Source of the DNA: Alphaproteobacteria bacterium UBA2964
GTDB lineage: Bacteria; Pseudomonadota; Alphaproteobacteria; MPNO01; UBA2964
Length of the DNA stretch: 57,081 bases
Assembly (NCBI GenBank): GCA_905182615.1
Contig: CAJJCG010000084.1
Location: 1 to 57,081, forward strand
Reading direction: 5' to 3'
A model generated the notes under the pieces. The model saw only the letters and a program-made list of their open reading frames with translations, had not been told where the DNA came from and made no database searches. Shown here piece by piece: positions 35,041-44,027 of this stretch (position 1 is its first letter; every line of letters begins with the position of its first letter). The position numbers and the translations under genes are program-made.

Positions 35041-36231
35041 TTAAGTCGCAAAAATCGATTTCTTGGGCTTCTTGCGCTTACGCCGTTTTCCGAGCTCAGC
35101 TGCTTTTTCAGCATCCAGGCGGGAATGCCGGACAAAACTCTCTCGATGTTCCGATGCATTGCCGTATTGACTCGCGAGTGTCATCGCGCGCCGAAGATAA
35201 AGACCTGCGTCATATTCATCCGTAAAGCCGATGGCCCCATGCATTTGAATGACCGATTTTGTCACCGACAAAACCGCTTCAGACGCCCGAGCCTTTACTG
35301 CGGCAACCATCGCCCGGCTACCATGCCCTCCATCTACAGCATTACAAACCTGATAGAGCAGTGACCGCACAAGCTCTATCTGAATATGATCATTTACCGC
35401 ACGGTGTTGCAGGGCCTGGAAACTGCCGATAGGACGACCGAATTGCTCTCGGGTCTGCATATATCCAACTGCGAGATCAAGTGCCTGCTCCATAACACCC
35501 AGCATTTCTGCGGAGACACCTAACATAATCCGGATATATATATCTGCGGCAAGTTTTTCACCTTGCTTTACACCCGCTATCAGAAGCTCATCCGCCATTA
35601 ACGTCACTTCGGCGAAGTCGATCGTACCATGTGCTGTACCATCGACCGTTCGAGAAGCGTCGACGGTTATGCCAAAAGTATCCCGAGGAACAATAATCAG
35701 AATAGTACCATCAGACGTATTGGCATCTACCAGGAACCCGTCGGCTACTTCTGCAAATGGAATGCCTGTCCGTGTGCCCGTTAGCTGATAGCCATAATGA
35801 TAATGTTCTGCAAAAATTCGCTCACGTTTTGCAGCCGGCACCGTAGGGTCTTGTAGCACTGGGATAAGTATATTTTTGCCCGACACGAGGCTGTTCAGCG
35901 CTTGCTCGGTCCCTGCACCTGTTGCCGCCCGCCCGGTCCCGACTGCGCGCGCACTAGCAGCCAACGCCGCCACAGGTTCGGTTACAAGGCCTCTTCCTGC
36001 CTGTTCCAAGGCGAGGGCAAGATCAGTAATTCCTAATCCCAGACCGTCGGCTTTTTCAGGGACCATCAGAGACAGCCACCCCGCTTCAGCAATAGTCTTG
36101 AGACGCCCCTTATCAAACCCAGATTCAACGTCACGAAGCTTCCGGTGCGCGTCCGGCCCGCCATAACGCTCGACGAGCTTCTCGGCACTCTCTTTTAATA
36201 GCTTTTGATCATCGTTTAGGACGAGTTCCAT
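35041..36231 (-). CDS. acyl-CoA dehydrogenase-like protein with polybasic tail
   Basis: A 396-residue acyl-CoA dehydrogenase-fold protein. The start is ATG 36231, five bases after the stop of the synthetase gene; the longer frame lies inside that gene. EAGWLSLMVPEKADGLGLG and QMHGAIGFTDEYDAGLYLRRA are typical, but the FAD and catalytic motifs are diverged and the usual YEG Glu at the C-terminus is absent. The protein ends in LGKRRKRKKPKKS, a polybasic tail. It may be the non-catalytic partner of an alpha2-beta2 dehydrogenase, as in steroid side-chain oxidation; the enzyme at 40170 is a candidate partner. Confidence 0.82.
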   Translation of the reverse strand: MELVLNDDQKLLKESAEKLVERYGGPDAHRKLRDVESGFDKGRLKTIAEAGWLSLMVPEKADGLGLGITDLALALEQAGRGLVTEPVAALAASARAVGTGRAATGAGTEQALNSLVSGKNILIPVLQDPTVPAAKRERIFAEHYHYGYQLTGTRTGIPFAEVADGFLVDANTSDGTILIIVPRDTFGITVDASRTVDGTAHGTIDFAEVTLMADELLIAGVKQGEKLAADIYIRIMLGVSAEMLGVMEQALDLAVGYMQTREQFGRPIGSFQALQHRAVNDHIQIELVRSLLYQVCNAVDGGHGSRAMVAAVKARASEAVLSVTKSVIQMHGAIGFTDEYDAGLYLRRAMTLASQYGNASEHRESFVRHSRLDAEKAAELGKRRKRKKPKKSIFAT

Positions 36232-36235
36232 TGTT

Positions 36236-38428
36236 TTAACCCTCGGTCTGCCGGCTAAGGACCACCAAAGCATCGAGCGCATAAGCCCCATCACCAGACG
36301 ACAGCGCCACAAACGGATTAATATCCAGCGATTCAATCGAGTCCGAGTTATCGGCTGCCATCTGCCCTATTGCCACTAATGCATCAATAATGGCTTCCCT
36401 GTCGTAAGGGCCATCACCACGATAACCATCGATAATTCGACCCGCCCGTGTCTCATTGATCATACGACCAGCCCGTACCCGACCAAAGCCCGGGCTACAA
36501 AAGGACACATCTTTAATCAATTCCAGCCAAATGCCTCCTAGCCCAAACATGACCACAGGCCCCATCTCCGGATCGCGTTGAATGCCAATGACTAATTCTA
36601 GGCCGTTCGTCATCGACTGGGCGACTAACCAACCCTCTAGTTCAATAGACGAATCGTAACTGGCGACGTTCCTACCGATGTCATTACAAGCCTGTTCGAC
36701 CGCCGCATCATCTTGCAGCCCCAGGATGACCGCACCGGCATCCGATTTATGGGTCATCGCTGCCGCTACACCCTTAACGACAACTGGGTAGCCTATATCA
36801 TCAGCTATCCGAGCAGCCTCCTCAGGAGTCTTCGCAAAGCCTTCCCGAGGCAAATTGATACCGTATGAGGAGATCAAACTTTTAGAGTCCGGCTCACTAA
36901 GAGCGAACGGATCAGCAGATGACACTTTGGCAAGTGCCGCCTCTACCAAATCCGATGGCTTACCAAAATCAGGTGGTTGGCTTTGTCCTGCCTCGCGTAT
37001 GCGATCCCGGTAGGTAAAGGCAGACCTAAGCGCCTTGAATGCACGATTTGGTTCACTAAGTACCGGGATTTGGGGAAACTGCTTGCGAGCTTCGCGGCTA
37101 AACGCCGTCAAATCAGCCGATGCCGGCGATATAAGCCCTATCGGCTTACCACCCTTATCCAGAAAACTCTCCTGAAAACCCTTCATCGTATCCAAAACGC
37201 GTTTGGTTCTCCTTTTGTTGGCGTCATTAATTCCTTCACTAGGGGGTAAATCTTCCTGAAATAGTATAGTGCCTATATTGGGGTCGTTCTGAATAGCGGT
37301 GACCATCTCAACAATTGATTCCAGCTTTTGGTTCATAAAACCTGCCGCATCTAAAGGATTGCTGACCCGCAGATCTTCACCGAGAATTTCCCTAAATTTT
37401 GCAGCTGTCTCCGGAGCAAATTCAGGGAGCGGCACGCCATGACGATCTGCGGCATCAAGGGATAACCCTCTAACGCCGCCAGAATATACCAGAACGCCTA
37501 CATTATCGGTTTCAGGAATTCCTGCATTCACCAGTAACTCGATCAAATCAACAGCAGCATCACCACTTTCCACACGAATAACGCCGGCATCTCCAGCAAC
37601 AGCATCAAATGCTTCTACTGCGCCTGCCATAGACCCTGTATGGGCCAATGCCGCTGCACGCCCGCCTTCGGACACTCCCATCTTTAAAGCGACAACCGGT
37701 TTCCCGGCGTCACGCGCCCGGCGGCACGCCGCAAGAAAATCCTGCGGACGCCGAACAGCCTCGATCAGGCAAAAAATTACTCGGACATCAGGGTCGTCGA
37801 CAAAATAATTGATATAATCCGCCGTCGCGAGGCCTACCTCATTACCACTCGTGACGATGTATCCAACGTCAATGCCACGATCAATGAGCGTGCGCCCTAT
37901 TCCCGGCGTGGTGGTTCCACTTTGTCCAACCATGGCGACCGGGCCCTGAACCAGCTCACGGATGCGGTCGTCTGGAAGACACAAAGAACGACCACGGGCG
38001 GACATACTGCCGAGACAGTTTGGACCACAGACCGCAAGACCGGTTTCGTCGATAACGGACCGCAGTTCCTCTTCCAGCGCTATGCCTTCTTCCGTTCCAA
38101 GCTCGGAATACCCCGCGGCATATACGGTCGCACTTCGTGTCCCCATGTCTGCCGCCTCGCGCAGGATGCCACGGACCGAAGCAGCGGCGCGCATCACCAC
38201 CAGATGATCAGGAACTCCCGGCAAATCCGATAAATCTGCATAGCAGGGGACACCCCAAATCTCTTTGAATCGAGGGTTTACCGGCCAGACAGGCCCGTCA
38301 AATTCAAACCGCTGGTAATTCGCGAAGATGCGCGCAGTCCAATCCATCGGGTTCTCCCGTGCTCCAAGAATAGCAACGCTTCGTGGATTCAACAGAGCTT
38401 CAACCTTGCTGGCAGACCCTCCTCCCAT
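36236..38428 (-). CDS. ADP-forming acyl-CoA synthetase (second copy)
   Basis: A 730-residue NDP-forming acyl-CoA synthetase with the same domain order as 13461-15530: CoA-binding domain (LLNPRSVAILGA; AVCGPNCLG), succinyl-CoA-synthetase-like domains with phosphohistidine loop LAHTGSMAG (about H263), and ATP-grasp domain with HKSDAGAVILGL. The first bases of the gene include GGAGGAGGG just after the ATG, so the true start might be slightly downstream. It is four bases upstream of the acyl-CoA dehydrogenase-like gene and divergent from the thiolase-like gene. It would activate the acid entering this module. Confidence 0.88.
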   Translation of the reverse strand: MGGGSASKVEALLNPRSVAILGARENPMDWTARIFANYQRFEFDGPVWPVNPRFKEIWGVPCYADLSDLPGVPDHLVVMRAAASVRGILREAADMGTRSATVYAAGYSELGTEEGIALEEELRSVIDETGLAVCGPNCLGSMSARGRSLCLPDDRIRELVQGPVAMVGQSGTTTPGIGRTLIDRGIDVGYIVTSGNEVGLATADYINYFVDDPDVRVIFCLIEAVRRPQDFLAACRRARDAGKPVVALKMGVSEGGRAAALAHTGSMAGAVEAFDAVAGDAGVIRVESGDAAVDLIELLVNAGIPETDNVGVLVYSGGVRGLSLDAADRHGVPLPEFAPETAAKFREILGEDLRVSNPLDAAGFMNQKLESIVEMVTAIQNDPNIGTILFQEDLPPSEGINDANKRRTKRVLDTMKGFQESFLDKGGKPIGLISPASADLTAFSREARKQFPQIPVLSEPNRAFKALRSAFTYRDRIREAGQSQPPDFGKPSDLVEAALAKVSSADPFALSEPDSKSLISSYGINLPREGFAKTPEEAARIADDIGYPVVVKGVAAAMTHKSDAGAVILGLQDDAAVEQACNDIGRNVASYDSSIELEGWLVAQSMTNGLELVIGIQRDPEMGPVVMFGLGGIWLELIKDVSFCSPGFGRVRAGRMINETRAGRIIDGYRGDGPYDREAIIDALVAIGQMAADNSDSIESLDINPFVALSSGDGAYALDALVVLSRQTEG

Positions 38429-38565
38429 ATTCTTATCTTTCTTCTATCCTTATTATTTCGATCTTCGCGCAGGAAACCTCTGTTTGCAACGGCCCACCGG
38501 CCATTGACAGCGACCAATCTCAGCGTAGGCTAAATCAATGGAGAGCAACAAGCCGGACCAAATAA

Positions 38566-39747
38566 ATGATTAATCCTCTGGCAAATAAGGACATCGCCAT
38601 CATCGGCTACGGTGAAGTGAAAAATGTCCGCCGTTCAGGCCGCACGACATATGACGTAGCTGCTGAAGCAACTTCCAATGTATTGGAATATACCGGTCTC
38701 GGCACTAAAGACATCGACGGCATGGCAACCGTCTTGCCCTCCAGTGAAGCGGGCAACAATTTTTGGTCAAATTATCTGGGTGATCATCTGGGGCTCCAAA
38801 CATCATGGACGCAAACCACCGACATAGGCGGCGCCTCAATGCCAGGCAATGTTGCCCGTGCAGCCGCAGCCATTCAGTCAGGATATTGTGAGACCGTCCT
38901 GTCCATTGCCGCAGCCACGCCCACGACCCGCCGCGTAGATGACCAGCGCTCCTATCGGTCAGAGTTCCGTAACCCGACAGGTATTCAGGGACCTCCGGGG
39001 GCATTCGGACTCATCATGCATCGCTATATGCACCAATATGATCTAAAATTTGAAGCGCTTGGTAAACTGGCCGTCGCCCAACGCAACGGTGCCGTCGTAA
39101 ACGAGTATGCGGTGGAAGGTCTTCGCAAGCCAATGACGGTTGACGATTACCTCAATGCCCGGATGGTTTCCACACCTCTACGTTTACTTGATTCCGTAAT
39201 GCCATGTGACGGCGCAAACGCGATCATCATCACCACGACCGAACGCGCTAAGAAGCTCGGTGTCAAAAATATGGCACACCCAATTGCGTATTCGGAACTG
39301 ACAAATTTCAACGTTCACGAACAACTGCCCGACATCACAGAAACAGGATTTAGCATTGCCGGGCCACACGCGCTGGGAAAGGCGGGCATGTCGCCTGACG
39401 ATATTGACATGTTCCACCCCTACGATGATTTCCTTATCGCTGAAATGCTGCAGCTGGAACAGATAGGTTTCTGTGGGCGCGGTGAAGGGTCAGAGTATCT
39501 TTTATCAACCGATATTTCACCGACTGGAAAACTGCCTATCAACACAGGAGGCGGACAAATATCGGCGGGGCAACCTGGACTCGCCGGCGGACAGATGAAT
39601 ATCATTGAAGCTCTCCGACAACTCTTTAATGAGGCAACCGACCGGCAAGTACCTAACCCGTCGACGGCGATGTGTACCGGGATTGGCGTTATCCCCTACG
39701 TCCGCAACTGGGGCTCAAGCGCCGTACTCATTCTGGAGCGAGGATAA
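38566..39747 (+). CDS. SCP2-thiolase-like protein (putative acyl-CoA aldolase)
   Basis: A 393-residue thiolase-fold protein of the lipid-transfer/SCP2 branch: IAIIGYGEVKNVRRSG, then TDIGGASMPGNVARAAAAI, and the C-terminal NTGGGQISAGQPG. Where true thiolases have the acylated Cys it reads GGASMPG, with no Cys. It is coupled to a DUF35 protein (stop TAA and start ATG share a base). In steroid degraders, Ltp2-type thiolase-like proteins with DUF35 partners are retro-aldolases that cut acyl-CoA side chains. By analogy this pair may be an aldolase; that is inference. Confidence 0.82.
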   Translation: MINPLANKDIAIIGYGEVKNVRRSGRTTYDVAAEATSNVLEYTGLGTKDIDGMATVLPSSEAGNNFWSNYLGDHLGLQTSWTQTTDIGGASMPGNVARAAAAIQSGYCETVLSIAAATPTTRRVDDQRSYRSEFRNPTGIQGPPGAFGLIMHRYMHQYDLKFEALGKLAVAQRNGAVVNEYAVEGLRKPMTVDDYLNARMVSTPLRLLDSVMPCDGANAIIITTTERAKKLGVKNMAHPIAYSELTNFNVHEQLPDITETGFSIAGPHALGKAGMSPDDIDMFHPYDDFLIAEMLQLEQIGFCGRGEGSEYLLSTDISPTGKLPINTGGGQISAGQPGLAGGQMNIIEALRQLFNEATDRQVPNPSTAMCTGIGVIPYVRNWGSSAVLILERG

Positions 39748-40163
39748 TGGCAGAACGTGAAAAGCGGCCACGCCCGGCCCCAACACCAACGAATATTACG
39801 CAGCCATTCTGGGATGCCGTCAATGACCACAAATTTTTGCTTCAATACGATCCAGAGGCTGATAAATATCAGTTTTATCCGCGCGGCATAAGTGTTCATA
39901 CCGGCAAGCGCAATCTCGAATGGCGGGAAGTAACAGGCAAGGGGACAGTGTATTCCTATACCGAAACAGTTATCCCGGCGCGTGGTTTTGAAGGGGAAGA
40001 ACCCTACCTAATTGTGGCCGTGGATTTGGAAGAAGGTGTCCGCCTGATGAGCCTTCTGCATAATAGCGCAACTGAAGATGTTAAAATCGGTATGGCTGTA
40101 AAATTGTGCTGGGATAAGTTAGATGAAGAATTTGAATATTTCGCTTTCGAACCGGACCGGTAA
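39747..40163 (+). CDS. DUF35 OB-fold protein lacking the zinc-ribbon cysteines
   Basis: A 138-residue protein of the Zn-ribbon/OB-fold (DUF35) family: TQPFWDAVNDHKFLLQ, then NLEWREVTGKGTVYSYT and an OB-fold with PYLIVAVDLEEGVRLMS. In the ribbon position, where two CxxC pairs are usual, it reads YDPEADKYQFYPRGISVHTG, with no cysteine; the only Cys is C121. The start overlaps the thiolase-like stop, and an upstream frame start is inside that gene. It should bind and stabilise the thiolase-like protein, with acyl-CoA bound at the OB-fold. Confidence 0.85.
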   Translation: MAEREKRPRPAPTPTNITQPFWDAVNDHKFLLQYDPEADKYQFYPRGISVHTGKRNLEWREVTGKGTVYSYTETVIPARGFEGEEPYLIVAVDLEEGVRLMSLLHNSATEDVKIGMAVKLCWDKLDEEFEYFAFEPDR

Positions 40164-40169
40164 CCGCCC

Positions 40170-41330
40170 ATGAGTTCTATCAGCTTCCTCGTCGACAGCC
40201 CTCAAGACGCGAAATTCAGAGCAGAAGTTAGCGCCTGGATGAAAGAAAATTTGCCAGAAGAACTCCGCGGCTGGTCTACCCGGCCACCACGCGAGATGAT
40301 CCAACCATGGCATTTCAAGCTCTATGAACGAGGTTGGATTGCGCCGCACTGGCCGAAAGCATTTGGCGGTATGGAGGCCAGCATCTCGGAGCAGCTTATC
40401 CTGCAAGAAGAGTTGGGACGCGCAGGAGCGCCAATCTTGTCACGTCAGGCTTTGGGACATATCGGTCCGATTTTGATGCATCACGGGACAGATACTCAGA
40501 AGGAAGATCATCTTCCAAAAATGTTATCAGGCGAGGTCATGTGGTGTCAGGGATATTCCGAACCGGACTCAGGATCTGATCTTGCCAGCCTCAAAACCCG
40601 AGGCGAGGTCGATGGTGACGAGTTGGTTATTAATGGCCAGAAGATCTGGACCACCGGCGGTCATTTCGCAGACTGGATGTACGCCCTGGTTCGAACCAAT
40701 CCCGACGCCCCCAAGAAACAGGGCGGCATTTCGATGGTGCTCATCGATTTAAAAATTTCAGGTATTACGATCCGCCCAATTATGACCATTGCGGATGATG
40801 AGGAGTTTGCCGAGGTCTTCTTCGATGACGTTCGGGTTCCGATCACTAACCTGGTTGGTGACATAAATGACGGCTGGTCGGTCGCCAAGGCGCTTCTAGC
40901 ATCTGAGCGTATCGGCAACGCCAACCCACAAATGGCTTTGCAATGTCTCGACAAGCTGCAGCGGGTAGCCAAGGCAACGGGAGCTGTTAACAACCCTGTT
41001 TTTCAGGATAAGGTTACCCAGCTAGAGCTCGACGTCCTTGCTCAGTCCAGCGTTTTCGCCCATGCCGTCCAGCAAGCCAAAGCTGGTATGGATATAGGCG
41101 CTGGATCGTCCTTCATGAAGATCGTTGCGACAGAAAATATTCAACGCATCGCAGATTTGATGTTCGAGGCGGCAGGTGACCATGCCGCCGACGTTGAGCC
41201 GATGGACACCGAAGAAGGGCCCGTAGATGTCTCTGTTCTCTGGCGAGAAGTTCGACGGATCACGATTTATGCCGGTTCCAGTGAAATTCAGAGGAACATC
41301 ACGGCAAAACGTGTTCTCGGCTTACCCTAG
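40170..41330 (+). CDS. acyl-CoA dehydrogenase (partner candidate)
   Basis: A 386-residue acyl-CoA dehydrogenase: WCQGYSEPDSGSDLASLKT, GQKIWTTGGHFADWMY and a C-terminal IYAGSSEIQRNITAKRVLGL. The MCAD-type catalytic Glu (YEG) is Ala here, so another residue must serve as base or it works with a partner such as the protein at 35041. It follows the DUF35 gene by six bases. Acyl-CoA dehydrogenase plus thiolase-like plus DUF35 in one transcript recalls the steroid side-chain modules of actinobacteria and proteobacteria. Confidence 0.9.
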   Translation: MSSISFLVDSPQDAKFRAEVSAWMKENLPEELRGWSTRPPREMIQPWHFKLYERGWIAPHWPKAFGGMEASISEQLILQEELGRAGAPILSRQALGHIGPILMHHGTDTQKEDHLPKMLSGEVMWCQGYSEPDSGSDLASLKTRGEVDGDELVINGQKIWTTGGHFADWMYALVRTNPDAPKKQGGISMVLIDLKISGITIRPIMTIADDEEFAEVFFDDVRVPITNLVGDINDGWSVAKALLASERIGNANPQMALQCLDKLQRVAKATGAVNNPVFQDKVTQLELDVLAQSSVFAHAVQQAKAGMDIGAGSSFMKIVATENIQRIADLMFEAAGDHAADVEPMDTEEGPVDVSVLWREVRRITIYAGSSEIQRNITAKRVLGLP

Positions 41331-41347
41331 GAACGGACTTAATTAAT

Positions 41348-42184
41348 TTATGATGCCTGTTGCTCCATAAAGACAGGCTCTTCGCGGGCGCCTTCGGCTG
41401 CAGCATCAGGATCAAGTTCAGGGTCCCAGAGCTTCCCGACATAACGGCAACCATTTGCCGAATCAGAGTGTTCTGACGCCAACCAAACAGCTAGTGGATC
41501 CATAATATCAACTGGTAAAAGAACCTTATCAGGGTCTTTAGGCCGATTGGGATCCGCATCCGCTGACCCGCCTGGCAATACCGCATTAACAGTTATTCCT
41601 GTCCCGTCCATATCACGAGCCCAAATCAATGTTTCAGATTCCACTGCTGCCTTGGTAACTCCATAAGGCGAATTACGAGCGCCAGAAAAGTTGCGTCGCG
41701 ATGTCGATACATTGATAATTTTGCCAGTTCCCACCTCCCGAAAATGTTCTACAGCGGCGCGCGCCATGAAAAAGGTTCCAATAACATTCACCTCAACCGT
41801 TTGCCGATAAATAGCAGGGTCTGTCTCAAAAAACGGCAAGGAATTGCCCTGTGGCGGCAACCCAGGTCCGCGCATGAGCCGTCGAGCGTTATTATACAAA
41901 ACATCACACCGGCCGAACGCTTTGACGGCCTGCCTAACGGTGTTTCTGCATTTTTCAAGGTCCAGAATATCAGTGGTTACAGCCAACGCATGCCCGGCGC
42001 CTGCAATCTTATTGAGCTCGTCTGCCGCCCGCACACAACCCTCTGCATCAACTGACGCGAGTACAACCTTTGCGCCCCGTTCGGCCATCGCTGTCGCCAT
42101 AGAAAATCCTAGACCACGATCCCCACCTGTCATAATCACAACGCGGCCATCAAGCGAAATATTAGGCAATGGAAATGTCGGCAT
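41348..42184 (-). CDS. SDR family oxidoreductase (paralog of 2168-3034)
   Basis: A 278-residue SDR: MTGGDRGLGFSMA nucleotide loop, YNNARR, NVSTSRRNFSG and YGVTK. I start at ATG 42184, which has GGAG nine bases upstream inside the previous gene; the ATG at 42199 would overlap that gene. The C-terminus GCRYVGKLWDPELDPDAAAEG parallels the SDR at 2168, so both belong to one subgroup with an unusual tail. It follows the AhpD-like gene with one base between, so both are co-expressed. Confidence 0.85.
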   Translation of the reverse strand: MPTFPLPNISLDGRVVIMTGGDRGLGFSMATAMAERGAKVVLASVDAEGCVRAADELNKIAGAGHALAVTTDILDLEKCRNTVRQAVKAFGRCDVLYNNARRLMRGPGLPPQGNSLPFFETDPAIYRQTVEVNVIGTFFMARAAVEHFREVGTGKIINVSTSRRNFSGARNSPYGVTKAAVESETLIWARDMDGTGITVNAVLPGGSADADPNRPKDPDKVLLPVDIMDPLAVWLASEHSDSANGCRYVGKLWDPELDPDAAAEGAREEPVFMEQQAS

Positions 42185-42185
42185 G

Positions 42186-42707
42186 TCAGGAAGCTCCATA
42201 ATTCATATTGAGTGCATCCCCTGCCCGGCGCTCTTCATCCACGATCAATCCATGGCCAAGGGTAATGCGGTTCATCATGGAGAACCGCGCGCAAACGATG
42301 ATTGCTTCATGAAAGGATTGTTCGTCCCAGCCTGCAGCGAGCACAGCGTCTGCATCGGACTTCGTAATACGGGATGGCGTCAGCGTCAGAATTTTAACAA
42401 ACTTTAAAAGTGGCTTCAGTTCATCACGAACCGGCGCGCCGTCGATACTTTCGGCTAAAGGCTCAAATACCCCAGGATCCGTCCCAAGATTAACCGCGAC
42501 GCGCGAATGTCCTGCAAAGCAATATTCTGAATCGTTCAGCTGCGACACGTAAGCCGCGATCAACTCTTTGTCGGCGGCGGTCAACTGTCCTTCACGGCGC
42601 ATAAAGGCACGAGAAAACAGTTGCAGACCTTTGTGCGCATCAGGGTTAAATACTTCCCACAACTTGCGAACACCAGCATCTTTGGGCAGTGACGGAAAAA
42701 ACGGCAT
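42186..42707 (-). CDS. AhpD-like (carboxymuconolactone decarboxylase fold) protein
   Basis: A 173-residue all-helical protein: GLQLFSRAFMRREGQLTAADKELIAAYVSQLNDS by position, then EYCFAGHSRVA, giving a CxxxH rather than the CxxC redox pair of AhpD. Its length and pattern match uncharacterised peroxidase-related proteins. The ATG at 42707 with GAGG eight bases upstream is preferred to the GTG at 42719. It forms an operon with the SDR. Antioxidant or decarboxylase roles are both possible, and the single Cys makes a disulfide-based reductase less likely. Confidence 0.8.
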   Translation of the reverse strand: MPFFPSLPKDAGVRKLWEVFNPDAHKGLQLFSRAFMRREGQLTAADKELIAAYVSQLNDSEYCFAGHSRVAVNLGTDPGVFEPLAESIDGAPVRDELKPLLKFVKILTLTPSRITKSDADAVLAAGWDEQSFHEAIIVCARFSMMNRITLGHGLIVDEERRAGDALNMNYGAS

Positions 42708-42889
42708 ATGAGACCTCACCTGTCAGAAATTATTATCACTCTATTGAGCGCGACAGAGCTTCAGAATGCAAGGTCGAGGCCATTGAGAATTGAACAAACG
42801 TTCAACATCTTGAGCGTATCACAAGCAGGTAAAAGCCTAGACCAACTATACTTTAGGTAGATCTACGAAAGAATTTTCACGGGCCCACG

Positions 42890-43789
42890 CTAAGATGTGT
42901 GCTTCGCCGCACCCAACGTAACGAGTGCGATACCACCAAGGATCAGAACCAGCCCACCACCAAGCGTCAGGGTCAGAGACTCGTTCAGAAAGAGAATGCT
43001 GGTCAAAATAGCGACCATCGGTCCACCCAAGAGGCCAACAGACGTCGTAACAGCACCTAGATAGCGGATCGAGGATGCAACACACCACATGGCAATCGCG
43101 GTTCCGATAACGCCGCCATAGAGTATCAACAGAATAAATTCGGTGGACCAGTTTGGCATTTTCGGTTCTGCCAGCCAGATCGAAAATGGCAACGTAACTA
43201 CTGTCGCCAAGAGGAGTTGCCAGGGGCCGAGTTGCAAGGGGGTCAGATGCCATTTGTGGTTCCGCATCTGCAAGATAGCGATGGACCACGAAATCGCCGC
43301 CAAAACACAGAGACCATTGCCGATTAATGCATCCGTATCGGACCAATCGAGCTCCGCTGGGTTAAACAGGACCGCGAGACCACCAAGTCCTAAGATCACA
43401 CCCATTGCTCGCAAGGCAGTCATCTTTTCCCCAAAGAACAGGACTGCTGCAGGGGCCACCCATAGTGGCGTTGAATAGCCAAGTAGAGCACCACGCCCCG
43501 CCGGGATGAACTCCATTGCGGTGTGAACCAACGACACGTATAGCCCCATCATGCAAATACCGACGCTCAGAATCGCAGGCATATCAGCCCGTGTGGGCAA
43601 CTTTAATTCTCCCCGTACCGCCAACACCGCCATCAGAACGAGTGCTCCAATGAAACCCCGAACAGTTGCAAACCAAAGCGGCGGTAAATGCTCTACCCCC
43701 AAATGCATTACCGGCCACAGCCAGCCATAGGAGAATATCCCCGCCACAAGAAAGATCAGGCCGATTTTACGGTTCGTTAGGTCGGTCAT
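42890..43789 (-). CDS. EamA/DMT-superfamily transporter
   Basis: A 299-residue membrane protein with about ten hydrophobic segments in two EamA repeats: LIFLVAGIFSYGWLWPVMH, LPPLWFATVRGFIGALVLM, PAGRGALLGYSTPLWVAPAA, and a second set ending LVLILGGIALVTLGA. An in-frame ATG at 43882 would add a 31-residue leader; I prefer ATG 43789 because MTDLTNRKIG fits the family. These transporters usually export metabolites or amino acids. It lies between the AhpD operon and the helicase, apparently on its own. Substrate unknown. Confidence 0.85.
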   Translation of the reverse strand: MTDLTNRKIGLIFLVAGIFSYGWLWPVMHLGVEHLPPLWFATVRGFIGALVLMAVLAVRGELKLPTRADMPAILSVGICMMGLYVSLVHTAMEFIPAGRGALLGYSTPLWVAPAAVLFFGEKMTALRAMGVILGLGGLAVLFNPAELDWSDTDALIGNGLCVLAAISWSIAILQMRNHKWHLTPLQLGPWQLLLATVVTLPFSIWLAEPKMPNWSTEFILLILYGGVIGTAIAMWCVASSIRYLGAVTTSVGLLGGPMVAILTSILFLNESLTLTLGGGLVLILGGIALVTLGAAKHTS

Positions 43790-44027
43790 TTTACAGATGA
43801 GGGCCAAAAAATTTAATGGGCGATAGAGAAGCAAATAATTGGTAAGTTTTAATACGGGCAGAGATATGCCCTTTCTAGGCATTTCGCGCTACCGAAATGT
43901 TCATTTCTTACCTAAAATTCCCGTTTGAAGCCATTCTGAGGAAGACATAGCGCGACACGGTCGTTATAAGATTGTAAATTTTTCAGCCGCACATTGATCA
44001 ATAGTCATTTCAAAAAAAAGTATCTAA

